Positions 33,217-41,760 of a stretch of DNA of 64,000 nt are shown here, one piece after another (within the stretch, counting starts at the first letter, position 1; each line of letters starts with the position of its first letter). Location of the stretch: the NCBI RefSeq assembly GCF_011039275.1, contig NZ_JAAKGB010000001.1, positions 1,178,001-1,242,000 of the forward strand. Reading direction: 5' to 3'. The stretch comes from Streptococcus hyointestinalis. Lineage in GTDB: Bacteria; Bacillota; Bacilli; Lactobacillales; Streptococcaceae. A program made the translations under genes and the position numbers. The notes under the pieces were generated by a model, which was given only the letters and a program-made list of their open reading frames with translations, was not told the DNA's origin and searched no databases.

Positions 33217-34950
33217 TTAGTCAACGTTAACGTATTCTTTACCAAGCTCAATAACTTCTTCCATTGTTGAGCATTCTGTAAGCGCACGGTTAGCGTATTC
33301 TTCCATTTTCTTAGTATCTAGTTTCTTCATCAAGCTACGTGTACGAAGAACTGATGTTGCTGACATTGAGAACTCATCAAGTCCCATACCCACAAGAAGT
33401 GGCACAGCAGTTTGGTCACCAGCCATTTCACCACACATACCAGCCCATTTGCCTTCAGCGTGAGCTGCTTTGATAACGTTGTTAATCAAACGAAGGATAG
33501 ATGGGTTGTATGGTTGGTAGAGGTATGACACTTGTTCGTTCATACGGTCTGCAGCCATTGTGTACTGGATAAGGTCGTTTGTACCGATTGAGAAGAAGTC
33601 AACTTCTTTTGCAAATTGGTCCGCAAGCATAGCTGCTGCTGGGATTTCAATCATGATACCAACTTGGATATCATCTGAAACCGCTACACCTTCAGCTTTA
33701 AGGTTTGCTTTTTCTTCTTCAAAGATAGCTTTTGCTGCACGGAATTCTTTTAGAAGCGCTACCATTGGGAACATGATACGCAATTGACCGTGTACAGAAG
33801 CACGAAGAAGGGCACGAAGTTGTGTACGGAACATTTGATTTCCAGTTTCAGAGATAGAGATACGAAGGGCACGGAAACCAAGGAATGGGTTCATTTCTTT
33901 TGGAAGGTCAAAGTAAGGAAGTTCCTTGTCACCACCGATGTCCATTGTACGGACAACAACTGGTTTACCGTTCATACCTTCAAGAACAGCCTTGTAAGCT
34001 TCGTATTGCTCATCTTCTGTTGGGAAATCTTGAGAGTCCATGTAGAGGAACTCTGTACGGTAAAGACCAACAGCTTCAGCACCATTAGCGTTAACACCTT
34101 CAACGTCTTTTGGTGTACCGATGTTGGCTGCAAGTTCAAAGTGTTTGCCGTCAGCTGTTACGGTTTTAGCATCTTTAAGAAGTGCCCATTCTGCCTTTTG
34201 TTTAGCGTAAGCTTCACCAGCTGCTTTAAATTCAGCGATTTGCTCATCTGTTGGGTTGATAATCACATCACCTGTGATACCGTTAACAGCAACAATATCA
34301 CCGTCTTTCACACGTTCTGTGATGTCGTTTGTACCAAGAACAGCTGCAATTTCAAGCGTACGTGCCATGATAGCAGAGTGACTTGTACGTCCTCCGATAT
34401 TGGTTACGAATGCTTTAACAAACTTTTTGTTTAATTGTGCTGTATCTGATGGTGTCAAATCGTGAGCGATAACGATAGACTCTTCGTCGATAGTCGCTGG
34501 GTTTGGCAATTTAGCACCGAGCAAGTGCGCCAAGACACGCTTAGCCACGTCACGAATATCTGAAGCACGTTCTTGCATGTATGGATTGTCATCCATGCCT
34601 TCAAAAATCGTGATGAACATGTCTGTTACTTCTTTAAGTCCGCTTTCTGCGTTGACTTGTTTTGCACGAATTGTTTCTTTAATCTGACCAATCATCTCTG
34701 GGTCAGCAAGAACCATCAAGTGAGCATCAAAGACAGCCGCTGCTTCTTCGCCAAGGCTTTCTACTGCTTTCTCACGGATAACAGAAAGCTCGTCCTGTGA
34801 TGCTTTTAATGCTGCATCTAGGCGAGCTTCTTCTGCATTTGTATCTTCAACTGTAACAGTCTCAAATGACAAATCCGGTTGAACGAGTAGATATGCTTTA
34901 GCAACAGCAACACCGTCAGATGCCGCAATTCCTTTAAGCATTTCTGTCAT
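33217..34950 (-). CDS. ptsI: PTS enzyme I (phosphoenolpyruvate-protein phosphotransferase)
   Basis: A 577-residue general PTS protein moving phosphate from phosphoenolpyruvate to HPr. The active-site histidine is H191 in [12 protein letters not shown], the PEP-binding domain carries [13 protein letters not shown]... and [18 protein letters not shown], with the catalytic cysteine in MCGEMAGD. It starts one base after the ptsH stop codon, the standard ptsHI operon. Confidence 0.96.
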   Translation of the reverse strand: MTEMLKGIAASDGVAVAKAYLLVQPDLSFETVTVEDTNAEEARLDAALKASQDELSVIREKAVESLGEEAAAVFDAHLMVLADPEMIGQIKETIRAKQVNAESGLKEVTDMFITIFEGMDDNPYMQERASDIRDVAKRVLAHLLGAKLPNPATIDEESIVIAHDLTPSDTAQLNKKFVKAFVTNIGGRTSHSAIMARTLEIAAVLGTNDITERVKDGDIVAVNGITGDVIINPTDEQIAEFKAAGEAYAKQKAEWALLKDAKTVTADGKHFELAANIGTPKDVEGVNANGAEAVGLYRTEFLYMDSQDFPTEDEQYEAYKAVLEGMNGKPVVVRTMDIGGDKELPYFDLPKEMNPFLGFRALRISISETGNQMFRTQLRALLRASVHGQLRIMFPMVALLKEFRAAKAIFEEEKANLKAEGVAVSDDIQVGIMIEIPAAAMLADQFAKEVDFFSIGTNDLIQYTMAADRMNEQVSYLYQPYNPSILRLINNVIKAAHAEGKWAGMCGEMAGDQTAVPLLVGMGLDEFSMSATSVLRTRSLMKKLDTKKMEEYANRALTECSTMEEVIELGKEYVNVD

Positions 34951-34951
34951 C

Positions 34952-35215
34952 TTATGCCAATCCTTCTTTTGTCATTGTTTCTTCGATAGCTGCAAGAGCA
35001 TCGTCAGCGTCAGCACCTTCAGCAGAGATAGTAACATCTGCACCTTGACCAACACCAAGGCTCATAACACCCATGATAGATTTAAGGTTTACTGCTTTAC
35101 CTTTGTAATCAAGAGTGATATCTGAAGCAAATTTGCTAGCAGTTTGAACAAGCAAAGTTGCTGGACGTGCGTGGATACCTGTTTCTGCAACAATGTGGAA
35201 ATCTTTTGAAGCCAT
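34952..35215 (-). CDS. ptsH: Phosphocarrier protein HPr
   Basis: An 87-residue carrier. H15 in [10 protein letters not shown] takes phosphate from enzyme I. S46 in [12 protein letters not shown] is the HPr kinase site, whose phosphorylated form is the CcpA co-repressor. ATG 35215 follows AAGGAGAATCCAATT; the upstream extension to 35314 crosses the promoter and is not real. Confidence 0.96.
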
Positions 35216-35285
35216 AATTGGATTCTCCTTTATAAATAATTTGTAAATTTTTGAATTATCGAGATGATAACCCTTACAACTAGAG

Positions 35286-35314
35286 ATTATAGCACAATAT
35301 GATTTGATTTTCAA
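35286..35314 (-). promoter_or_regulatory. Promoter of ptsHI
   Basis: Minus-strand TTGAAA (35309-35314), 17-bp spacer, TATAAT (35286-35291), near consensus as expected for a highly expressed operon. Confidence 0.85.
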
Positions 35315-35544
35315 GATTAAAATTTCAAAGCTGTCTATCTTATTTTCAGAGAATTTGCTAAGCCCTTTAAAACACTGACTTTACAGCGCTTTTATTCTCC
35401 TTTATTTTCTTTTTCATTTCCTCATTTTTTAGCAACTATCTAACAGAAAAAAGCGCTTTTTTGAAAGTCATTTCCAGTCTTTTTCGTAGAATGAATCCTA
35501 AAAAAGATTGGATTTCTCTATTTTGGTTTAAAAAAGATTAAAAA
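35315..35544. other. Upstream half of the divergent ptsH/nrdH intergenic region
   Basis: No ORF. AT-rich DNA with several T-tracts, between the ptsHI promoter and the NrdR boxes. No further element is convincing. Confidence 0.4.
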
Positions 35545-35592
35545 TCCCAATATTTAGTTTTTGAAAAATAATTGCAATACTATATCTTGTGT
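35545..35592 (+). promoter_or_regulatory. Tandem NrdR boxes upstream of nrdHEF
   Basis: ATACTATATCTTGTGT (35577-35592) closely matches the NrdR box (ACACWATATATWGTGT type). A weaker TCCCAATATTTAGTTT lies exactly 32 bp upstream (35545-35560), three helical turns, the usual NrdR spacing. They should repress the ribonucleotide reductase operon when dATP is high. Confidence 0.65.
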
Positions 35593-35609
35593 CTTTCAAA
35601 ATAAAAAGC

Positions 35610-35638
35610 TTGCATTTTTGTCTATATTGGGCTATGCT
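35610..35638 (+). promoter_or_regulatory. Promoter of nrdHEF
   Basis: TTGCAT (35610-35615), 17-bp spacer, TATGCT (35633-35638), 32 bp before the nrdH ATG and 17 bp after the second NrdR box. Confidence 0.65.
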
Positions 35639-35670
35639 AAGAAGGTACAAAATTTCAAAGGAGACTGTTT

Positions 35671-35895
35671 ATGGCTAAGATTACGCTATTTTCAAAAAAT
35701 AACTGCATGCAATGCAAAATGACAAAGAAATTTTTGGAGCAAAATGGAGCTGACTTTGAAGAAATCAATGTTGATGAACATCCTGAAAAGATTGAATACC
35801 TTGTCAACCTTGGCTTTAAAGCCGTCCCTGTCATCGAAGCAGGTGATGTTCGTTTTTCTGGTTTCCAACCAAGTAAACTAAAAGAAATTCTCTAA
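35671..35895 (+). CDS. nrdH: NrdH glutaredoxin-like redoxin
   Basis: A 74-residue thioredoxin-fold protein with redox motif C12-M-Q-C15 and the C-terminal FSGFQPSKLKEIL typical of NrdH. It supplies electrons to class Ib ribonucleotide reductase. AAAGGAG precedes the ATG. It is first in the nrdH-nrdE-(SnoaL-like)-nrdF operon. Confidence 0.95.
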   Translation: MAKITLFSKNNCMQCKMTKKFLEQNGADFEEINVDEHPEKIEYLVNLGFKAVPVIEAGDVRFSGFQPSKLKEIL

Positions 35896-35925
35896 ACAAC
35901 ATTTTAAATAGAAAAAGGAAATCCT

Positions 35926-38085
35926 ATGAGCTTAAAAAACTTGGGCGACGTCTCATATTTTCGCCTAAATAATGAAATCAATCGTCCTGTCAATGGGCAA
36001 ATCCCACTTCATAAAGACAAAGAAGCCTTGCAGGCATTTTTTGTTGAAAATGTAGAGCCTAACACCATGCCTTTTGACACGATTACAGATAAAATCAACT
36101 ATCTTATCGAGCATGACTATATCGAGAGTGCTTTTATCAAGAAATACACACCAGCCTTTATCGAAAAGCTCGCACAAGAACTAAAAGAGCATAAGTTCCG
36201 CTTCAAGTCCTTTATGGCTGCCTACAAGTTTTACCAGCAGTATGCGCTAAAGACCAATGATGGCAATTACTATCTAGAAAGTATCGAAGACCGTGTGCTT
36301 TTCAACGCTCTCTACTTTGCTGATGGCAATGAAGCGTTAGCGCATGATTTGGCGATTGAGATGATTAACCAACGCTATCAACCAGCGACACCTAGCTTTT
36401 TAAATGCTGGGCGTAGCCGTCGTGGCGAGTTTGTCTCTTGTTTTCTTATCCAAGTGACTGACGATATGAATGCTATTGGGCGCTCTATCAACTCTGCTCT
36501 GCAATTGTCTCGTATCGGTGGTGGTGTTGGGATTTCCCTTAGCAATCTGCGTGAAGCTGGCGCTCCTATCAAGGGCTATGCTGGAGCGGCTTCTGGTGTG
36601 GTGCCAGTTATGAAACTCTTTGAGGATAGCTTTTCCTATTCTAACCAGTTGGGGCAACGCCAAGGAGCTGGTGCGGTTTATCTTGATGTCTTTCACCCAG
36701 ATATTCTCAACTTCCTCTCTACTAAAAAGGAAAATGCCGATGAAAAAGTACGTGTCAAGACCTTGTCTCTAGGAATTACCGTACCAGATAAGTTTTACGA
36801 GTTGGTGCGTAAAGACGCTGATATGTATCTCTTTAGCCCTTACTCTATTGAGCGTGAGTATGGTGTGCCTTACAACTACATCGACATCACTGCCAAATAC
36901 GACGAGATGGTGGCTAATCCAAACATCGTCAAAACTAAAATCAAGGCACGTGATTTAGAAACAGAAATCTCAAAACTCCAACAAGAGTCTGGCTATCCTT
37001 ACATCATCAATATTGACACGGCTAACCGCCACAATCCGATTGACGGGAAAATCATCATGTCTAACCTCTGTTCTGAAGTACTTCAAGTGCAAAAGCCTAG
37101 CCTTATCAATGACGCACAAGAATACGAAGTCATGGGAACAGACATCTCATGTAACCTCGGCTCTACAAACGTCGTCAATATGATGACCTCGCCTGACTTT
37201 GGGCGCTCTATCAGAACCATGACACGTGCGCTGACCTTTGTCACAGATAGCTCAAACATCGAAGCAGTGCCGACTATCAAAAACGGTAACAGCCAAGCGC
37301 ACACTATCGGACTTGGGGCAATGGGGCTGCATTCTTACTTTGCTAAAAATCACATCCACTACGGCAGTAAAGAGTCTATCGAGTTTACCAATATCTACTT
37401 TATGTTGATGAACTACTGGACACTGGTCGAGTCTAATCAAATCGCTCGTGAGCGTAAGACCAGCTTTGTCGGCTTTGAAAACTCTGACTACGCTAACGGC
37501 TCTTACTTTGACAAATACATCACAGGTAACTTTGTGCCACAGTCAGACCTCGTCAAAGAGCTCTTTAAAGACCACTTCATCCCACAAGCAAAAGATTGGA
37601 TGGCTCTACGTGATGCGGTTATGGCAGATGGACTTTACCACCAAAATCGCCTAGCTGTCGCACCAAACGGCTCTATCAGCTACATCAACGATGTATCGGC
37701 TTCGCTTCATCCGATTACACAGCGTATCGAGGAGCGCCAAGAAAAGAAAATCGGTAAAATCTACTATCCCGCCTATGGTTTGTCAACAGACACCATTCCT
37801 TACTATACTTCTGCCTATGACATGGACATGCGTAAGGTGATTGATGTCTACGCTGCTGCGACAGAGCATGTCGACCAAGGCTTGTCTCTGACTTTGTTCT
37901 TGCGTAGCGAGATTCCTGAAGGGCTCTACGAGTGGAAAACGCAAACAAAACAAACCACACGTGACCTCTCTATTTTGCGCAACTATGCCTTTAACAAAGG
38001 GGTCAAGTCTATCTACTACATCCGCACCTATACCGATGATGGCGATGAAGTTGGCGCCAATCAATGTGAATCTTGCGTTATCTAG
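35926..38085 (+). CDS. nrdE: Class Ib ribonucleotide reductase alpha subunit
   Basis: A 719-residue catalytic subunit reducing ribonucleoside diphosphates. Active-site cysteines are in GEFVSCFLIQ, the NLCSEV thiyl-radical region and the C-terminal NQCESCVI pair that talks to NrdH. The N-terminal ATP cone of class Ia is absent, as usual for NrdE. It follows nrdH by 30 bases. Confidence 0.96.
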   Translation: MSLKNLGDVSYFRLNNEINRPVNGQIPLHKDKEALQAFFVENVEPNTMPFDTITDKINYLIEHDYIESAFIKKYTPAFIEKLAQELKEHKFRFKSFMAAYKFYQQYALKTNDGNYYLESIEDRVLFNALYFADGNEALAHDLAIEMINQRYQPATPSFLNAGRSRRGEFVSCFLIQVTDDMNAIGRSINSALQLSRIGGGVGISLSNLREAGAPIKGYAGAASGVVPVMKLFEDSFSYSNQLGQRQGAGAVYLDVFHPDILNFLSTKKENADEKVRVKTLSLGITVPDKFYELVRKDADMYLFSPYSIEREYGVPYNYIDITAKYDEMVANPNIVKTKIKARDLETEISKLQQESGYPYIINIDTANRHNPIDGKIIMSNLCSEVLQVQKPSLINDAQEYEVMGTDISCNLGSTNVVNMMTSPDFGRSIRTMTRALTFVTDSSNIEAVPTIKNGNSQAHTIGLGAMGLHSYFAKNHIHYGSKESIEFTNIYFMLMNYWTLVESNQIARERKTSFVGFENSDYANGSYFDKYITGNFVPQSDLVKELFKDHFIPQAKDWMALRDAVMADGLYHQNRLAVAPNGSISYINDVSASLHPITQRIEERQEKKIGKIYYPAYGLSTDTIPYYTSAYDMDMRKVIDVYAAATEHVDQGLSLTLFLRSEIPEGLYEWKTQTKQTTRDLSILRNYAFNKGVKSIYYIRTYTDDGDEVGANQCESCVI

Positions 38086-38103
38086 CAGCACAGGAGGTAC
38101 ACC

Positions 38104-38487
38104 ATGACACCACTCGAAAACAAAAAAACAGCTATCCAGTTTTATAAAATGGCTTTTGAGGGTAATCCTGAAAAAGCGGTTCACGATTATGTTGGAGACG
38201 ACTACTTTCAGCACAATCCGCTTGTAGCAGACGGCAAACAAGGGTTTATTGATTATTTCAATCGCATGCAAAGAGAATATCCTGATAAGTCTGTGCGTTT
38301 CTTGCGTGCTATTGCTCAAGACGACCTTGTCGCTCTCCATACACACCAAGTTTGGGGCGCACCTGACAATAAAGAATACATCACTATGGATTTTTTCCGC
38401 TTTGATACTAAGGGCAAAATCGTTGAACACTGGGATAGTATCCAAGAAGTTATCGTAGATACCAAGTCTGGTCGTACCATGTTTTAA
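38104..38487 (+). CDS. SnoaL-like / NTF2-fold protein inside the nrd operon
   Basis: A 127-residue SnoaL-like protein (MTPLENKKTAIQFYKMAFEG...). The family cone is visible in FYKMAFEGNPEKA, YIQHNP-like DDYFQHNPLVADG, and DFFRFDTKGKIVEHWDSIQ. Members include polyketide cyclases and many uncharacterised small enzymes or binding proteins. AGGAGGT precedes the ATG 18 bp after nrdE, and nrdF follows 15 bp later, so it is co-transcribed. It is not a standard member of nrdHEF operons (nrdI normally fills the accessory role); function unknown. Confidence 0.85.
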   Translation: MTPLENKKTAIQFYKMAFEGNPEKAVHDYVGDDYFQHNPLVADGKQGFIDYFNRMQREYPDKSVRFLRAIAQDDLVALHTHQVWGAPDNKEYITMDFFRFDTKGKIVEHWDSIQEVIVDTKSGRTMF

Positions 38488-38502
38488 CCAAAGGAGAATA
38501 CA

Positions 38503-39465
38503 ATGCCTACTTACTATGAAGCCATTAACTGGAATGAAATCGAAGACGTTATCGACAAGTCGACATGGGAAAAGCTGACCGAGCAATTTTGGTTGGATAC
38601 TCGTATCCCTCTGTCTAATGACCTTGACGACTGGCGCAAGCTCTCAGATGTTGAAAAGGACTTGGTTGGAAAAGTCTTTGGGGGCTTGACTTTGCTTGAC
38701 ACCATGCAGTCTGAGTCTGGTGTCGAAGCTATCCGAGCAGACGTTCGCACACCGCACGAAGAAGCTGTCCTCAACAACATCCAGTTTATGGAGTCTGTAC
38801 ACGCCAAATCTTACTCATCTATCTTTTCAACCCTAAACACCAAGTCTGAAATCGAAGACATCTTTGAGTGGACTAATAACAACGAATACCTGCAAGAAAA
38901 AGCACGTATCATCAACGACATTTACCAAAACGGTGACGCCCTCCAGAAAAAGGTCGCTTCTACCTATCTTGAAACTTTCCTTTTCTACTCTGGCTTTTTC
39001 ACCCCTCTTTACTATCTGGGCAATAACAAACTCGCCAATGTCGCTGAAATCATCAAGCTCATCATCCGTGACGAGTCTGTGCACGGCACCTACATCGGCT
39101 ACAAGTTCCAGCTGGGCTTTAACGAGCTATCAGAGGAAGAACAAGACGCCTTTCGTGAGTGGATGTACGACCTCCTCTACCAACTCTATGAAAACGAGGA
39201 AAAATACACCCATACACTCTACGACGCTGTCGGCTGGACTGAGGAGGTCATGACCTTCCTACGCTACAATGCCAACAAAGCCCTCATGAACTTAGGGCAA
39301 GACCCCCTCTTTCCTGACACAGCAAACGATGTCAATCCTATCGTCATGAACGGTATCTCAACAGGAACATCAAACCACGACTTCTTCTCTCAAGTCGGCA
39401 ATGGCTATCTCCTTGGTACTGTTGAGGCGATGACAGATAGCGACTACCTATATGGACTAGACTAA
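38503..39465 (+). CDS. nrdF: Class Ib ribonucleotide reductase beta subunit
   Basis: A 320-residue radical subunit. Metal ligands are visible in LLDTMQSESG, the E-x2-H pair of NIQFMESVHAKSYSSIF, and RDESVHGTYIGYKFQ. The tyrosyl radical site is Y105 region (SYSSIF). It needs Mn and NrdI for activation in this class; no nrdI lies in the window. AAAGGAG precedes the ATG. Confidence 0.95.
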   Translation: MPTYYEAINWNEIEDVIDKSTWEKLTEQFWLDTRIPLSNDLDDWRKLSDVEKDLVGKVFGGLTLLDTMQSESGVEAIRADVRTPHEEAVLNNIQFMESVHAKSYSSIFSTLNTKSEIEDIFEWTNNNEYLQEKARIINDIYQNGDALQKKVASTYLETFLFYSGFFTPLYYLGNNKLANVAEIIKLIIRDESVHGTYIGYKFQLGFNELSEEEQDAFREWMYDLLYQLYENEEKYTHTLYDAVGWTEEVMTFLRYNANKALMNLGQDPLFPDTANDVNPIVMNGISTGTSNHDFFSQVGNGYLLGTVEAMTDSDYLYGLD

Positions 39466-39475
39466 AACAAGCTAG

Positions 39476-39504
39476 TTGACAAGTTTGCGCTTTCATGATA
39501 GAAT
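39476..39504 (+). promoter_or_regulatory. Promoter of thiT
   Basis: TTGACA (39476-39481), 17-bp spacer, TAGAAT (39499-39504), 16 bp before the TPP riboswitch. Confidence 0.85.
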
Positions 39505-39519
39505 GTAAACAATTACATA

Positions 39520-39601
39520 TCACAAAGGAGTGCCTTGAGCTGAGATCGCATTTGCGAAATCCTCTAACCTGATCTCGTTAGGACGAGCGTAGGGATTGTG
39601 A
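39520..39601 (+). ncRNA. TPP riboswitch
   Basis: The THI-box core is plain: AGGAGTGC...GAGCTGAGA on the 5' side and ACCTGATCT...CGTTAGGACGAGCGTAGGGA-type 3' side (given in parts). Closing helix P1 is TCACAA / TTGTGA. It senses thiamine pyrophosphate and controls the ThiT gene behind it. Confidence 0.95.
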
Positions 39602-39638
39602 CATTGACGGTTAAATACATCATTTGAACGCAAGACAC

Positions 39639-39669
39639 AAAACTCCTTTCTGATTTGAGAGGAGTTTTT
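39639..39669 (+). terminator. Riboswitch-controlled terminator covering the thiT ribosome site
   Basis: AAAACTCCT...AGGAGTTTT with T5, ending one base before the ATG. The 3' arm contains the Shine-Dalgarno GAGGAG, so folding both ends transcription and hides the ribosome site. Confidence 0.85.
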
Positions 39670-40230
39670 ATGTCAACATCATCGAACAGCAGAGCCCTCA
39701 TCGAGGCAGCTCTCTTTGCCGCTCTGGCTATGGTTTTATCTTTCATCCCTGACTTTGCGTCATGGGTGACGCCATCTTTTGGAGCTATTCCTTTGGTCTT
39801 TCTCAGCCTACGTCGTGGACTCAAGTATGGTTTGGTCAGTGGTTTTATCTGGGGGCTCTTGCACTTTGTCCTTGGAAAAGTCTACTATCTCAGTCTTAGC
39901 CAAGTCGTTATCGAGTACCTCATCGCCTTTACGGTTATGGGACTTGCAGGGCTTTTTGCTAATCGTTTTCAGAAACAACTAAAAGCACAGCAAAAAGTTA
40001 AAGCTCTTGCAACGGCTTATTTGGCTTCTTTTATCGCCTGTGCTGTGCGCTATTTCTTTCACTTTGTGGCTGGCTTTCTCTTTTGGGGGTCTTATGCGCC
40101 AAAAGGCATGAGCGCTGTCTGGTACTCTGTAACAGTAAACGTTCCTGCCGGACTCGCCACATGGGTCATTGTCGCTATCTGCTTAACCGTTTTAATCCTA
40201 TCTTACCCTCGATTGTTTGAGGTCGACTAG
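39670..40230 (+). CDS. thiT: Thiamine ECF transporter S component ThiT
   Basis: A 186-residue membrane protein with six helices. Thiamine-binding family blocks are visible (SFIPDFASWVTPSFGAIPL, YGLVSGFIWGLLHFVLGKVYY as separate pieces, and VRYFFHFVAGFLFWGSYAP). It captures thiamine for the shared ECF energising module encoded elsewhere. The start at 39670 follows GAGGAGTTTTT. The TPP riboswitch in front gives shut-off when thiamine is plentiful. Confidence 0.94.
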   Translation: MSTSSNSRALIEAALFAALAMVLSFIPDFASWVTPSFGAIPLVFLSLRRGLKYGLVSGFIWGLLHFVLGKVYYLSLSQVVIEYLIAFTVMGLAGLFANRFQKQLKAQQKVKALATAYLASFIACAVRYFFHFVAGFLFWGSYAPKGMSAVWYSVTVNVPAGLATWVIVAICLTVLILSYPRLFEVD

Positions 40231-40232
40231 CT

Positions 40233-40263
40233 AAAAAGCCAACTGCTAAGAGTTGGCTTTTTT
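40233..40263. terminator. Bidirectional terminator of thiT and the DUF3169 gene
   Basis: AAAAAGCCAACT-GCTAAG-AGTTGGCTTTTT, a perfect 12-bp stem between convergent genes. Confidence 0.92.
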
Positions 40264-41029
40264 ATTTGTAAAAGTCATTGACCATCTTAATCTGCATGAT
40301 AAAGATATAAAGGTGAATCACAACAGCGACACAGAGCCCCACAATCTGCACCTGACCTGTAAAAAATGATAGTACCATCAAAATGACATAAAGCGTTGGT
40401 AAGACAATACCGCTCAATCCCATGACAATATCAAAGCTGATTTTATAGTTGGCTTGGAGCTCCGCTTCGTCTTGCTGCAGTGCATTGGCTTTTATTTCTT
40501 TCAATGTTGGAAATAGAGACATACTAATGCCACGGAATTTCCGATAAAGATGTAAGGAGTAGGCTTGAAGTCCACCTGCTACAATAAGCCCGACAAAATC
40601 GACAAGCATGATTTGCAGGTCAACATCACCTGCACTTGGAACGATACGAAAGGACGTTACTAAGCTCACAAGAGCTAGGATACTCGCACTGCCACTTGCT
40701 GTTGTACCATAAGCAAATCTGCGGTTGAGCCTACGATAGAGCGTATCGCTCGCCTCATCATCCTCACAATTACTGTACACCTTCATGTCTCTAGCTGCTA
40801 GATAGAGAAAAATGGCAGCTAGCACAGTCAGAACAACATAAGTCACACGAAACAAAGTGGAGACGACCATCAGCACGTCTTCTGAGCTGATAGAAGGGCT
40901 TTCGTGGTATCTAAAATACGCCAATAAAAATCCTGTCACACCGCCTAAAACGAGTCCTGAAATCCCTCCGATAAGCAACTGCTTGACCAGTCTCAACCAG
41001 CTATTTGGCTGTTTCTTCGCTGTTTTCAT
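40262..41029 (-). CDS. DUF3169 family membrane protein
   Basis: A 255-residue protein with about six transmembrane helices in three pairs (LLIGGISGLVLGGVTGFLL, VTYVVLTVLAAIFLYLA and ILALVSLVTSF region). It matches DUF3169, which is nearly always encoded with a small XRE regulator as here. The regulator gene overlaps its start by 29 bases. Function unknown. Confidence 0.8.
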   Translation of the reverse strand: MKTAKKQPNSWLRLVKQLLIGGISGLVLGGVTGFLLAYFRYHESPSISSEDVLMVVSTLFRVTYVVLTVLAAIFLYLAARDMKVYSNCEDDEASDTLYRRLNRRFAYGTTASGSASILALVSLVTSFRIVPSAGDVDLQIMLVDFVGLIVAGGLQAYSLHLYRKFRGISMSLFPTLKEIKANALQQDEAELQANYKISFDIVMGLSGIVLPTLYVILMVLSFFTGQVQIVGLCVAVVIHLYIFIMQIKMVNDFYK

Positions 41030-41234
41030 CTTCCTTTTCCTCCGTTAACCAAAATACTCTCTCCAGTGGCTCCTTAAAAACCTGTGCTATCTTTAGGGCA
41101 ATCAGAACCGACGGCGTGTACTCACCCCGCTCAATCAGGCTGACGGTCTGCCGTGAAACACCGGCAAGCTGCGCCATTTTAGTCTGATTGATCCCCTCTC
41201 TAGCCCGTAGTTCTTTCAGACGATTTTGCAACAT
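41001..41234 (-). CDS. XRE-family transcriptional regulator
   Basis: A 77-residue protein, almost only the helix-turn-helix (INQTKMAQLAGVSRQTVSLI near 15-34, then RGEYTPSVLIALKIAQVF) plus an acidic tail (TEEKEDENSEE). This YozG/YgzD-like class usually controls its own operon with a downstream membrane protein. It overlaps the DUF3169 gene, so they are coupled. Confidence 0.85.
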   Translation of the reverse strand: MLQNRLKELRAREGINQTKMAQLAGVSRQTVSLIERGEYTPSVLIALKIAQVFKEPLERVFWLTEEKEDENSEETAK

Positions 41235-41285
41235 CTAGCGACACCTCCTCGTCTTTTAACGCTCGCACCAAGCGCTCACGCATAA

Positions 41286-41615
41286 TCAATAGTCTTGAAT
41301 AGTCTTGATGTCATCAACACGGATGAGTTTTACTTTCTGACCTTTTTTTGTTTCTCGTGTCAACTTCGCCCACTGCTCATCATAAGCTTCTAAAATCCAA
41401 TTATCAAGTCCTGTTATTGAATCATCTAAGACAATAACACACTTCTTTCCGACAAATTCTTGTAATAATACTGACATTTCATTGACTCCTTTCTCTCCTG
41501 CAGCTAAACGCTTAACCTGCTTTTGCAATCGCTTCATCTTGTTCTGGTTATCTGCATAGTAAACAATGAAAACCAGAACCAAAAACGATAACATCATCCA
41601 TCCCAAAGATCCCAT
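41286..41615 (-). CDS. Membrane-anchored hypothetical protein
   Basis: A 109-residue protein. One N-terminal transmembrane helix (WMMLSFLVLVFIVYYA) is followed by a basic coiled-coil-like stretch (NKMKRLQKQVKRLAAGEK) and a small beta domain (KKCVIVLDDSITGLDNWILE ... KLIRVDDIKTI). The last part looks like an RNA/PRC-barrel-like SH3 fold. AGGAG precedes the ATG. Genes of this shape are frequent beside XRE/DUF3169 pairs; no function is known. Confidence 0.65.
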   Translation of the reverse strand: MGSLGWMMLSFLVLVFIVYYADNQNKMKRLQKQVKRLAAGEKGVNEMSVLLQEFVGKKCVIVLDDSITGLDNWILEAYDEQWAKLTRETKKGQKVKLIRVDDIKTIQDY

Positions 41616-41726
41616 AGACTTTCTCCTTTTTCTTGTAATCGTTTTCCATACTTTTATTGTAACACATCACTGTCATTTTGACAAGGATATTTGTCAAAAA
41701 TCTAACGATTTTTGTCATTAGAGACA

Positions 41727-41755
41727 GAAAAAAACGAACACGAGGTTCGTTTTTC
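41727..41755 (-). terminator. Terminator of alaS
   Basis: AAAACGAAC...GTTCGTTTT followed by T-run on the minus strand, 6 bp after the alaS stop. Confidence 0.85.
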
Positions 41756-41760
41756 ATGTA

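Noticed and set aside
33784-34434. 216-codon plus-strand ORF
   Set aside because: Lies fully antisense to ptsI, is cysteine/phenylalanine-rich as expected from a mirrored reading of ptsI codons, and has no ribosome site.
35608-35623. Third NrdR box downstream of the strong one
   Set aside because: The bases at the expected 31-32 bp distance (GCTTGCATTTTTGTCT) do not fit and include the -35 box.
37783-38586. 267-codon minus-strand ORF
   Set aside because: Antisense to the nrdE end, the SnoaL-like gene and the nrdF start; no ribosome site and no domain.
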